A stretch of DNA of 64,000 bases. Origin: Chenopodium formosanum (taxonomy: Eukaryota; Streptophyta; Magnoliopsida; Caryophyllales; Amaranthaceae). The stretch lies in NCBI GenBank assembly GCA_024500155.1, contig CM044858.1, positions 36,995,786 to 37,059,785 of the forward strand, in the 5' to 3' direction. Numbering within the stretch: the first letter of the stretch is position 1; every line of letters starts with the position of its first letter. Below are positions 37,501 through 46,749 of the stretch, piece by piece. Under the pieces are notes generated by a model. The model ran no database searches. It was not told the DNA's origin and was given only the letters and a program-made list of their open reading frames with translations. Made by a program: the position numbers and the translations under genes.

Positions 37501-37508
37501 ATCTTCAT
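31513..37508 (-). CDS. IRE1: IRE1 kinase/endoribonuclease (unfolded protein response sensor)
   Basis: ER membrane sensor that splices bZIP60-type mRNA when unfolded proteins accumulate. Six exons (37508-37375, 36703-36469, 35947-34500, 33957-33785, 32416-32170, 31963-31513) join in phase into 895 aa. A signal peptide starts the protein (MKIKPWLIAFFFLSIV). The luminal beta-repeat domain includes DGTLSLVEIDSLKILW. A membrane helix at about 367-387 is followed by a basic KKKKPKK stretch. The kinase has a Gly loop (AKGSNGTAVFEG), the Lys in VAVKRL near residue 496, IHRDLKPQNV and the plant-type LSDMGISKRL in place of DFG. The KEN RNase domain at about 746-895 includes YDSVRDLLRVIRNKLNHY. Intron 4 contains a 392-bp Helitron and intron 1 a threefold repeat. 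All catalytic parts look intact. Confidence 0.96.
32478..32869 (+). mobile_element. Non-autonomous Helitron, 392 bp, in an IRE1 intron
   Basis: The 5' end reads A|TCTATACTTAGTATTTA. The 3' end has the hairpin CCCGTGCATTGCATGGG (32841-32857), followed by CCAAAAGG and CTAG|T at 32866-32870. Insertion between A and T, a TC start, and a hairpin about eight bases before CTAG are the Helitron hallmarks. It carries no Rep/helicase. Confidence 0.8.
33184..33213. repeat. (AATA)n microsatellite
   Basis: About seven AATA units in IRE1 intron 4. Confidence 0.85.
36805..37240. repeat. Threefold repeat in IRE1 intron 1
   Basis: Three diverged copies of a block with ATCATATARCTT, CAATTGAACAAAAWGG, a RTAAATCAGCTC or ATAAGCTC word, and, in copies 2 and 3, AAGCACCCARAATTCTT. 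They start near 36806, 36948 and 37132, so spacing is about 140 and 185 bases. This is probably local duplication. Confidence 0.65.
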
Positions 37509-37980
37509 GTTTATGAGTTGATAATTATAATGAATGAAAAGGGTATTATAAACAGCATTAGAAGAGTATTGAAGGTTAGATTAAAGCAGAAAGTTTGGGG
37601 ATCGAAGAAGAAAATGAATGGGGTTTTGGACGATCCATTTAATCAATACAGTGGTCAATAACTAAATACCAAGAATCAAGATTGAACTACCCACGCCCTA
37701 TCGTCCTCCGTGGGACCGTGGGAAATCTAATAGGGCCTAGGTGGCACGATACTTGGCGAAAAAAAAAATGAATGAATTTAGACTCTATTTATCTTTTATT
37801 CGTATTATTCATCTAATTATTTTTTGAATAAAATTATAATTCAATTCGTACATATGAAATGTTGGTACTTTATCGAAATTAAAAGTCTAAATTAACAAAA
37901 TATATCATTTGATAATGTAAAGCATAATGGATAAAACCAACAACTTTGCTGCTTAAGTTTTTTAGTATAGTTGGCTAATC

Positions 37981-38029
37981 AAATTACTTTTTATTTTTCT
38001 CGTTAAAAAAAAAATTACTTTTTATTTTT
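37981..38029 (+). repeat. Short poly(A) insertion with 18-bp direct repeat
   Basis: AAATTACTTTTTATTTTT occurs at 37981-37998 and 38012-38029. Between them lie CTCGTT and a run of A. It sits immediately 5' of the LINE and has the form of a tail-only retroposition. Confidence 0.5.
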
Positions 38030-38054
38030 GAGTGTACATAATATTCACTCGTAC

Positions 38055-41000
38055 GACAGAAAGACTTGTGTGCAGAACCAAGGGGTTTCTTAGGTGGCAT
38101 TCTCCTGCTCTGGAATTCTGATGTGATGGAATTCTACTCTTTCAGCAGAGATCTGCATGCAATCCATGGTGTGTTTAAGGTAAAACACTCTAACCAAGTT
38201 TCTTTTCTTTCAGCTATTTATGCTAGTCCTAAGTATAAATGTAGACTGGATACATGGGCTGACCTAGAAAAAATTTCCCCCTATGTCTCCCTCCCTTGGT
38301 TAGTAATTGGTGACTTCAATGAAATTATGTCTCAGTCTGAGAAACTTGGAGGTAGGGGGTTGAATATTAGAAAGGCTCTAAAATTCCAGAACTGTATTGT
38401 TAATTCTGGCTTGATTGATGTGGGGTTTGTTGGTAATAAGTTTACCTGGTCTAACAAGAGAAGACTTAGACCCATCTTACAGAGGCTGGACAGAGCCTTT
38501 GTTAACTCCTCTTGGCTTCATGCCTACCCTGACTCCACTCTGACTCACCTTCCAAGAACCTCTTCTGACCATGCTCCAATTACATTCAGCTCCTCTAATC
38601 CTCTTCCTGCACATTCTACCCCAAAACTCTTCAGGTTGGAGTCTATGTGGTATTTTGAACCTTCCTTCAGACCTATGATTCAGCAAAGTTGGCCTTCTGA
38701 TAACTCCCCTCTCCACTCTAAATTAGCCTCCATCACCTCCTCTATCAAATCTTGGGTTTTGGCAAACAATGTGTCTCCTTTTAGAAAAATGTCCATCCTT
38801 TCTAAAAGGCTGGCTGGGACCCAAGCTGCTCTGGAAGCTGATCCCCTCAATCAATTTCTGCACTCTCTAGAGGATAGACTAAATGAAGAGCTGCATAACC
38901 TGTACTGCCAGGAGCAGGACTACTGGTCTATCAGATCTAAGATCAACTGGCTTGATAATGGTGACAAAAACTCTAAGTTCTTCCATACCTCTGTCCTCAT
39001 TAGAAGAAGAAGGAATAAGATCTCAAATCTGAGAAATGAGGTTGGTGAGCAAGTCCTGAACAATCAACTGCATTCCCATATTACCAGCTACTTCTCTACT
39101 CTCTTCTCCTCTGAAATCCAGACCCCCCCAATTGATCTGGCTTACTCTTCTGATATTTCTATCTCCCACCCTCCTTCTCTGCATGAAACATTCAGTGATG
39201 TCTTTGGCATGGGGAGATTTAAAGCCCCAGGACTGGATGGTTTCCATCCCTTCTTCCTCCAAGACCATTGGGGCACCCTTTGGCAAGATGTTCATGCTTT
39301 TGCTATCTCCTGCTTTTCGAATAAAGCTGTCCCAAAGGAAATCAATACTACCTCTATCACTCTCATCCCTAAGGTGGAACTTCCTGAAACCATAAAGCAA
39401 TACAGACCCATCAGTCTTTGTAACTCCTCTTATAAAGTGATCTCAAAGATCCTGGTTAACAGACTTAGACCCCACCTCAATTCCCTAATCTCTCCTAATC
39501 AGAGCAGCTTTCTTCTAGGGAAGGGATGTGAGAATAATTATATAGCTGCCACTGAAATTTTACACTCTATGAAAAGGAAATCAGGAGCAAGAGCTTGGTT
39601 TGCTCTCAAATTGGACCTGGAAAAGGCCTATGACAGACTGGAATGGCCCTTTATCAAAGCCTGCCTTGTTAGAAGTGGGTTGGACAAGCCCTCTATAGAC
39701 CTGATTATGAGCTGTGTTTCTTCTTCCTCCTTCCAAGTCATGGTCAATGGGAGCCTTACCCCCTCCTTCCATGCATCTAGGGGCATCAGACAGGGTGACC
39801 CCATCTCCCCTTATATTTTTATCCTCTGTATGGAATATCTTTCTTCTCTTATATCTGAGGCCTGTGATGAAGGTGCCTGGATTCCCTTCAGTTTTAGAAG
39901 GAATGCTATCTCTGTCTCTCATCTGCTCTTTGCTGATGATCTAATCCTCTTTGGAGAGGCCTCCTACCAAACCCTAGCCTCCCTCAATCAAACCCTGGAA
40001 TTATTCTTTTCTCTATCTGGTCAGAAGATGAATCCTGCAAAGAGTTATATGTATTTCTCCAAAAATGCCTCCTCCCATATCAAGGACTGGTTCTCTTCCT
40101 CTCTTAGTGTTACAGTCACTAATGATCTAGGCACCTATCTTGGGTTTCCTTTGACTGATAAAAGGCCATCCCCTGCCCAGGTTTCTTACATCATAAAAAA
40201 TATGAGAGCAAAGCTTTCTTCTTGGAAAGCTAGGTGCCTCTCAAAAGCTGGAAGAGCTACTCTCATCAAGTCTGTTCTCACATCAATCCCCCAATATTCA
40301 ATGCAAGTGTTGTCCCTTCCAAAAAAGTTGTGCTCTGAAATAGATCAAATCTGTAATAGGTTCTTCTGGGGAAGTATTGAGGATGAAAAGAAAATCCCTC
40401 TCATAGCCTGGTCCAAACTCTGTGGCCCAAAAGATAAGGGAGGTCTTGCCTTTAGGGAAGCTCACCTCCTTAATCTCTCTCTCCTAGCCAAGCTATGCTG
40501 GAAAATCCATAATTCCACTAACATCTCTTCTCTTATTATTAGAGATAAGTATTGCTCTAGGGACCTCCCCACCTCCTTCAAACATGGTTCTCATATCTGG
40601 CAGTCAGTTGGTAAGGGTTGGCACCTCTTCCAAAAATTCTCCCAATGGCTTATTGGAGATGGCAATACTTGTTTACTTTGGTTGGACAACTGGACAGGTC
40701 TTGGCCCTCTTAGAGAAATCCTTTCTGGTCCTCTACCCCACCTTGAGGAAGGGAAAACTATTAGTTCTATCATTTCTAATGGTACCTGGGATTTGGATAC
40801 CCACATTATCCTGAGGATCAGAGCTATCCCTATCTTTCCTCATAAACAGGACTTCCCTTTTTGCTCCCTAGGAGAAGGGGACTACTTCAATTCAAAAAAA
40901 GCTTATCTGTCTCTATGGGAATAAAAAAAAAACCAATCTCAACTCACTTCTAGTTTATGGCAAAAGATTTGGGACTTGCATGCTATCCCTGTTATTAATA

Positions 41001-42058
41001 TCTTTCTGTGGCAAGTCCTTTGGGACAGAATTCCCACAGCTTCATACCCTCTCTTGCATGCTCCTTCTGTCCTTCATCTGTTGAAGACTCTCTACATGTC
41101 CTATATTACTGCCCTAGAGCACAAGAGGTGTGGAATCAGCTGATTAATTGCCCCCTTACTCATAATCCTACTTGTCTTGCCACCTGGATCTCTGATAACT
41201 TGAGTATCAACTCCATTTATAGCCCCCTCAATGCCCCCTGGAATCTCATTTTCTCTGTTATCATTTGGAAACTTTGGGCTAGAAGAAACTGTTGGGTTTT
41301 TAATAAGACCTCTGTACCAGCTGATCAATGGATTAAAAGGGTCCATTTCACTATCTATGAACTGCTTTATTTATCTGCTGGCATTACCCGTCCCCAGAAG
41401 CACCTGATTTGCAAACCTATCCTTTTCTTTAGCTGAATGTAGTGGTTGATGCCTCCTTTTGTCACAACAGTTATTCTGCTGGTATAGCTTGTTTATGCAG
41501 AAATGCTAATGGGGATTGGGTGAGGGGTTTAGCAACTCATATCCCTGCTGTAAATGCTCTACATGCTGAATTATTTGCTATTATGATTGCCTTGGTCTTG
41601 TGTACAACCATGGATAGTGCTTCCATTAGTGTCTTTTCTGACTGTCAAAGAGGAGTCCTGGGGATTCACAACACCCTCACCCCTACTGATGAAGCATACT
41701 TTTTGTACTCTGAATGCAGGGAGCTAGTTCAAGCAAATCCATCAGTATCTTTAATGAATGTCCCGAGGATGAAGGTGAAGGAAGCCGATTTTCTGGCCAG
41801 AGAAGCAGTGAAGGCTCTAACTCTATCTGATGTATTTAGGAACAATATTTTGTGCTTGGATCAACTTAATGTAATATTTGCTCCTCCTGATCCTTTAGCA
41901 GTTGTAGGGGATAACAATAGACCCCATTTTGGTCCTACTGTGGGCAGTAACTCCTAGGGTGCTAACCTATGATAGCTTTTGTCTGTAATTACTTAACTGC
42001 TATTTTGAAGCCTGTTAAGGCGTAATATATCTGCTCACATTAACCAAAAAAAAAAAAA
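38055..42058 (+). mobile_element. 5'-truncated, disabled LINE (L1-type non-LTR retrotransposon)
   Basis: ORF2 remains from the middle of the endonuclease to the RNase H domain, followed by about 85 bases of 3' region and poly(A) at 42045-42057. The first part of the endonuclease and all of ORF1 are absent, the usual 5' truncation of LINEs. A possible degenerate target duplication is TACATAATATT...ACTCGTA before it and TACATATATTAT...ACTCGTA after it, with an indel; this is weak. Confidence 0.9.
38066..41957 (+). pseudogene. LINE ORF2: endonuclease (partial), reverse transcriptase, zf-RVT, RNase H
   Basis: A 952-codon open frame (38066-40924) holds the C-terminal part of an apurinic-type endonuclease (VIGDFNEIM, SSDHAPITF) and a full reverse transcriptase (KLDLEKAYDRLEW, GIRQGDPISPYIF, catalytic FADD near residue 622). 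The frame is broken by TAA at 40922-40924 within the run of A. Coding then continues in the same frame through SSLWQKIWDLHAIPV. It shifts near 41040-41060 into a zf-RVT domain (CSFCPSSVEDSLHVLYYC), which stops at 41434-41436. The RNase H domain (VDASFCHNS, HAELFAIMIAL, VFSDCQRG) is in a third frame, 41442-41957. At least three lesions plus 5' truncation make it inactive in cis. Confidence 0.92.
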
Positions 42059-42119
42059 TTACATATATTATGTTATCAATGTACTCGTAACCAAAAATAA
42101 AAAACCTTCTTGAACAAGA

Positions 42120-42533
42120 CTAGCTATGCCGCGCATCGCTTGTGTTAGCCACTCTAGTAAAGTAAAAAGACTGAAATACCCTAGTATTAATCAAACTTAC
42201 AAACTTAAAATGACCCGGGGAATCTGGCCAATAACTTGTAATAAGATTATTAGTTATGATATTAAATTAATATGGAGTAAATTGAAATTAAATGACTTAT
42301 GTATCTTTTTGTTTTATTTATTTATTTATTTATTTTTTCGTATTTGACTTATTTCTACTCTTAAATTATTTAATTGTTACATATGTATGTAACAAAATGT
42401 ACTGTAAGAATTTCAAAATTTTTTAATAGAACTTTTAAAAAAACTTAAGTAGCATTTTTAAGGGAAAAATTTTCACAAAATTATAACAAAATGTCTTATC
42501 CGGTAGTTACTTAATATATAGTATAGATATAGA
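42120..42533 (-). mobile_element. Non-autonomous Helitron, 414 bp, both ends present
   Basis: On the minus strand it begins A|TCTATATCTATACTATATATT at 42533. It ends with GCGATGCGCGGCATAG and CTAG|T, the last G at 42120. The TC start, CTAG end, AT insertion site and a GC hairpin-like stretch before the end fit Helitrons. There is no coding capacity. It lies about 60 bases after the LINE poly(A). Confidence 0.72.
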
Positions 42534-43030
42534 TTCTTAAAGATGAAATTGTGACTAAAATGACAATTACATCATTTTACATGATTACTTTTATTTATTA
42601 CTATATATTGGAGTACGGAGAAGAATGGTAGTTGACCGTTGCACTCTAGCCCAATGAGGTGCGGGTGTAAAGTTGATTTTCGTCATTTGTTCGCCTGTTC
42701 GAGCACGCATACAAGTTGAAATTACACATCACTTTCGCATGATTGGGTGAACTAGGCGCGGATCAACAAACTAATGACTTTCTCTTTCTCTCTCCCTTTA
42801 TAACTTTCTCTTAACACTCACAATTAATGGGATGTTTATGAGGTTCTCACCTTAATGTTTAATTAAGACTTTGTCCCTTTGTTCTTCAAAAAAAAAAAAA
42901 AAAAGACTTTGTCCCTTTGAATTATTTAACTCTTGATTATCCTACCCTTCATTTTATATTTAATGGTTGAGGAAATCGGTTGACAAGATTACATCAAACA
43001 CATTAAGCTAAAACACATTTCTCTTTTTGG
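42534..43030. other. Intergenic, no gene seen
   Basis: Low-coding AT-rich sequence between two Helitron-like features. It contains the poly(A) footprint at 42865-42919. Confidence 0.4.
42865..42919 (+). repeat. Poly(A)-only insertion with perfect 17-bp direct repeat
   Basis: AAGACTTTGTCCCTTTG occurs at 42865-42881 and again, unchanged, at 42903-42919. The insert is TTCTTC plus about 15 A. The flanking repeat has mixed composition, so chance or slippage is unlikely. Confidence 0.75.
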
Positions 43031-43035
43031 GCATA

Positions 43036-43090
43036 CTAGGGCGGCTAACGCGCGCAATGCACGAGTCATAGTTAGCCATTATCGAGAATT
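43036..43090 (-). mobile_element. Helitron 3' terminus
   Basis: On the minus strand, CTCGTGCATTGCGCGCG leads to GTTAGCCGCC and CTAG|T, the last G at 43036. This closely resembles the hairpin-CTAG end at 32869. The matching 5' end was not identified and should lie at higher coordinates. Confidence 0.5.
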
Positions 43091-43269
43091 TCTCTCAATT
43101 TCGTGTTATTACAACTTTAGTTGTTAGTAGCTTTAAACAAATATTTTTAGGGTATAAATGTCCACACACTATTTTCAAGAATTAAAATAATAATCAACAA
43201 CACTTAAGAAAAATATGTAGTTAAACATTTAAAGGGCATCATGGTATCAACACTATTCATAAAAGTATA

Positions 43270-43884
43270 TCTATATATATAATAATATATAAAGTGAGAG
43301 GGGGTTTTGGGTGATAAATTTTACTTTCCCAAAATACCACTCTTAATTTCTCTTTTGTTTTGTTTTTTTAAGTTACCATTTTTTTTAAAAAAAAAAAACG
43401 TAACCACCATTTAGGGTTCATTTGGCATCACTGTGGTTTTCTGTTTTTTGGTTTTTTAAAAGTATATTATATATGTCCCATAATGAATAAAAAATTATTT
43501 AAGCTTATTAAACTCATAATAATTTTGAAAACTGACAACAGAAAAGTGGAGACACCTTTTCCTTGTTTCCAGTTTTTGGTTTTTAGTTTTCAAAAAAACA
43601 GAAAACTCAAAATTAAAAATGATGCCAAACAAACTATCATCTTAATTCCAAATTAAAAAAATCCTATCTTTTCTTTTTTTAATTTTTTAAGGGAAGTTTA
43701 ATTTTTATTATTTAGCCTACATGACATCATCAACATTTATTTATTTATTTTGTGTCAAAAAACAATTTTTTTTTATTAATTTTTATGAACAATTCTTAAA
43801 CCTACTAATTTTTTTTTTTATTAGAATAATTAAAGAGATGATATTGCGAAAAAAAAAATAAAAATAAAAAATCGAGCTTGATAG
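43270..43884 (+). mobile_element. Dispersed repeat with Helitron-like 5' end (copy 2)
   Basis: It begins A|TCTATATATATAATAATA and continues through TTTTGGGTGATAAATTTTA to AATCGAGCTTGATAG. The element at 15561-15895 is an inverted, shorter relative with the same two ends. The interior of this copy carries about 280 extra bases. Confidence 0.55.
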
Positions 43885-44095
43885 GTTACTTTATTGAACC
43901 GTATTGGTTCAGAAATTTCAAATTTGATATGACAACCATGATAAAGGCTTGCTAGCTGTGAGCCAGCAGATATCCTGTCAATCTGTCATTAGCCTAGAAA
44001 AAAAAATTAAAAAAAAATAACTTCCACCTGCCGCCACCTTTACAAACCGAGTTGTGGATCTAATTTGAAGTCGGTTATCCCTAAATTCCGGTCCC

Positions 44096-44102
44096 TATAA
44101 AA
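44096..44102 (+). promoter_or_regulatory. TATA box of the 42-aa gene
   Basis: TATAAAA lies 93 bases before the ATG at 44195, followed by a CT-rich leader (CCTTTCTCTCTCCTC). Confidence 0.55.
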
Positions 44103-44194
44103 CCCCTTTCTCTCTCCTCTATTACCTAATTCTAATTCACACCACTACTATTGCTACTCGCTGTCAAATTACAGTTTTGTTGAATTTCCCAAAT

Positions 44195-44323
44195 ATGGGT
44201 GATTTTGAGCAGCAGGTCAAGATAAGAGCCCAAGAATTGAAGACCTTCTTCAAGAAAAGCGTCAAAGTTGTTGGCAATTACAGTAAGAAGGGATGGAATA
44301 AGGTCAAGAACATTCGCAAGTGA
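44195..44323 (+). CDS. Basic 42-residue peptide, intronless
   Basis: I do not recognise a family. The frame MGDFEQQVKIRAQELKTFF... to ...GWNKVKNIRK ends at TGA 44321-44323. It has 12 Lys/Arg against three acidic residues, no signal peptide and no membrane segment. Lys/Arg and hydrophobic residues alternate as in an amphipathic helix (KIRAQELKTFFKKSVKVV). Supporting a real gene: a canonical TATA box 93 bases upstream, a pyrimidine-rich leader, and an A-rich context before the ATG (CAAATATGG). The composition is unlike the flanking repeats. A hidden donor (CAAGTGAA) overlaps the stop, so a longer spliced protein is possible. Confidence 0.5.
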   Translation: MGDFEQQVKIRAQELKTFFKKSVKVVGNYSKKGWNKVKNIRK

Positions 44324-44689
44324 ATGTAAATATATATTATTCTTTGGTTTTTCTTTTTAGTTTATAGATTTCAGGATTTATTACTGGTGTTTTGATTTAT
44401 GATTTTGTCAAGTATTATTTTGGAGTAAATCTGATTGATTAGATTTGTTCTTGATTTGATGATTTTGTCAAGTTTTGATATTATTGATTGAATTTGATCT
44501 TGGTTTATTTTATTAATCAATAGTGATTGATCTTTGTTTTGTAGTTCCGTTTTTTTGTGTAACCTATTGAATCTATTAATTTGTTTTTCCAGTATGTTAA
44601 TCGAATGATTATTAAATTGTTGAATACAATATACAGATTAGAGTTAATTCAAAGTGTAAAATTAAATGATTATTGACAGTGGGCTATAA

Positions 44690-45240
44690 ACAATTGATTT
44701 TGATTAAAAAGATGATGGTTGAAATTGGGTTGTGAACCTGATTCACGCTCAATTGCAGCGGCAGCCACCATCACCTCAATTCGCTTCGCTGCCCCATCAA
44801 CCTGATTACTTGGGTGGTAATTGGTGGCTGCTGTTGATTGGGTATGACGGATTTGTGAGTAATTGGTGGTTGCTGTTGATTGGTTTTTGGGGCTGCAGAA
44901 AGGTTGGGTGGTTGGCAGCGGTTGTCGAGAAGGGAAGGGGGCAATTGCGGTGGTGGAGATAGGACCAGATTGGTGCAGTGGTGGTGGGATTGGGTGGAGC
45001 ACTGGTGGTGTTTGGAGGATGGAGAGAGAAGAAAATAAAAGTTAAAAATTTATTCAAGCCTATCGTATAGCAACACGTGGCATACTTAACCTGTTAAGTA
45101 GGTTGCATCCGGTTTTTGCCTGTATAAAATGAACACCCCAAAGGTTGTAATATTAAGGTATAATCCAAAGTTATACGAAGTAATATTCAAAAAGAATGGA
45201 CCAAAGGTTGTATTATTTTTTGCAAACTTTTATAAGATAT
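44690..45240. mobile_element. GGT/GTTG-rich transposon-like block
   Basis: The core (44800-45020) is GGTGG/TTGG-rich with open frames on both strands. The right end contains AAAGGTTGTAATATT and GGACCAAAGGTTGTATTATTT. Read inverted, this matches the AAAATNNNNAAAATAATACAACC end at 30049. It is probably a non-autonomous member of the same element group. Confidence 0.45.
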
Positions 45241-45352
45241 ATCAAATTTTAAACACGAAAGTCATATAGGAAAATGCTATACATATAAGCATTAAAAGTA
45301 GTCTTGAAAATTGTTTAAATTTAGAAAATTATGACAAAAATACACTGATTTA

Positions 45353-45524
45353 GGGCCTGTTCATATTTACTTAATTTCAGTTCAGCTCTAATCAGTTCAG
45401 TTCAGCTTCTGATTTCCTTCTTTCATAAAATATTCATTTCAGCTCAATTCAGTTTAGCTCCAATCAGTTCAGTTCAGCTCCAATCAGTTTAGTTCAGCTC
45501 AGTTTAGTAGATGTGAACATGCCC
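45353..45524. mobile_element. Tourist/Harbinger-like MITE
   Basis: 172 bp between TTA direct repeats (45350-45352 and 45525-45527). Ends are GGGCCTGTTCATATTTACT on the left and GGGCATGTTCACATCTACT read inward from the right. The interior repeats CAGTTCAGCTC and TCAGTTCAG. Confidence 0.8.
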
Positions 45525-45749
45525 TTACGCGTGTTTTTGTCCTAAATTCCTAATTTTATACAATTTCCAAGAGTGTATTTAATGCTTATATACAGCCCTT
45601 AGGGCTACATATAGCATTATCCATACATATAAAGAGTTTTCAAGTAAATCAAACATTATGTTAGAGAAGTAAATTCACGCCGATAAAGAGTTTTTCAAAG
45701 CAACTACATTACTACAATTAAATATGGGGAAAGAATGGTAATGATACAT

Positions 45750-45766
45750 AAGGAGACACATGGTGC

Positions 45767-45797
<31 letters not shown>

Positions 45798-45813
45798 GGA
45801 GACACATGGTGCA
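45750..45813 (+). repeat. Poly(A)-only insertion with perfect 18-bp direct repeat
   Basis: AAGGAGACACATGGTGCA occurs at 45750-45767 and 45796-45813. The insert is TATT plus about 24 A. Because the repeat is of mixed composition and perfect, this is the clearest tail-only retroposition footprint in the window. Confidence 0.8.
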
Positions 45814-46377
45814 CATGTGGCACCAAATCATAAGTAAGGATGACACATTATATTACCATGTTGTTCCTATGGATTTTAATAATATTATAAATAGATGTAT
45901 CAGTTAAAAGAGTTTTTTAAGGTCGAGTAACAAATTACAGAGTATATAGACAGAGAATGTACTTCCTATTTTGCTATTTTTTGAGTTGTCAACATAAAAA
46001 TATTTTTGATCCATTATTTTTTATTTAAACTTTTTCTACTAGCTATAATAAAGTTTGATTATTATTATTACAATACTCTGTACTTTATATACTCCATTTT
46101 GTGTTAATCACAATATTTTCTTTTTATATCCGTTTTATATTGATTGCAACACTTACCATTTTAGAACATTATTTTATTACACCCTTTCGTCTTGTAATTA
46201 TATATTATAAAAATTAAGGATAGTGAATAAACTTTAATATCATGTGTATGTACACCTAGAATTTTTTAAATACACGCGGGTGTAACATGCACTCAAGTAA
46301 ATTTTGCATGTATACCAAAGAATTTGTTACATACATCAGGGTGTACCGTACACCCGGGTAATTCGCTCATTAATTTT

Positions 46378-46429
46378 TGCTCATTTAATAAATGAACAAA
46401 AAAAAAAAAAAATGCTCATTTATAAATGA
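46378..46429 (+). repeat. Poly(A)-only insertion with 17/18-bp direct repeat
   Basis: TGCTCATTTAATAAATGA (46378-46395) and the same with one A fewer (46413-46429) bracket AC plus about 15 A. The repeat is itself self-complementary. Confidence 0.6.
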
Positions 46430-46523
46430 GCAAAATTTAATGAGTATAAAACATGCTCTCTGTACACCAAGAGTATTATAGAGTATTTTTTTTAGCGAAT
46501 TTAATAATGAAAGTGCATCTTGT

Positions 46524-46560
<37 letters not shown>
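46524..46560. repeat. Poly(A) tract
   Basis: About 37 consecutive A after GTGCATCTTGTC. I found no flanking duplication. Confidence 0.9.
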
Positions 46561-46562
<2 letters not shown>

Positions 46563-46749
46563 AAAATTAAATTAAAAAATGATGAAATCTAATTTATTTG
46601 TTAACTGCAACACTTACTATTTTGATAAGTATCCACTACGAGTATTATTTTATTACTCCCTCCGTCTTGTTTTTAGTTGTTTGTTTCTAATATTTTACAA
46701 AAATTAAGGAAAGTGAATAAAATATCAAATCATGTGTATGTACACCTAG

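Noticed and set aside
38038..42090. Target-site duplication of the LINE (TACATA...ACTCGTA on both sides)
   Set aside because: The two copies differ by an 11-base indel and several mismatches, so they cannot be called a duplication with confidence.
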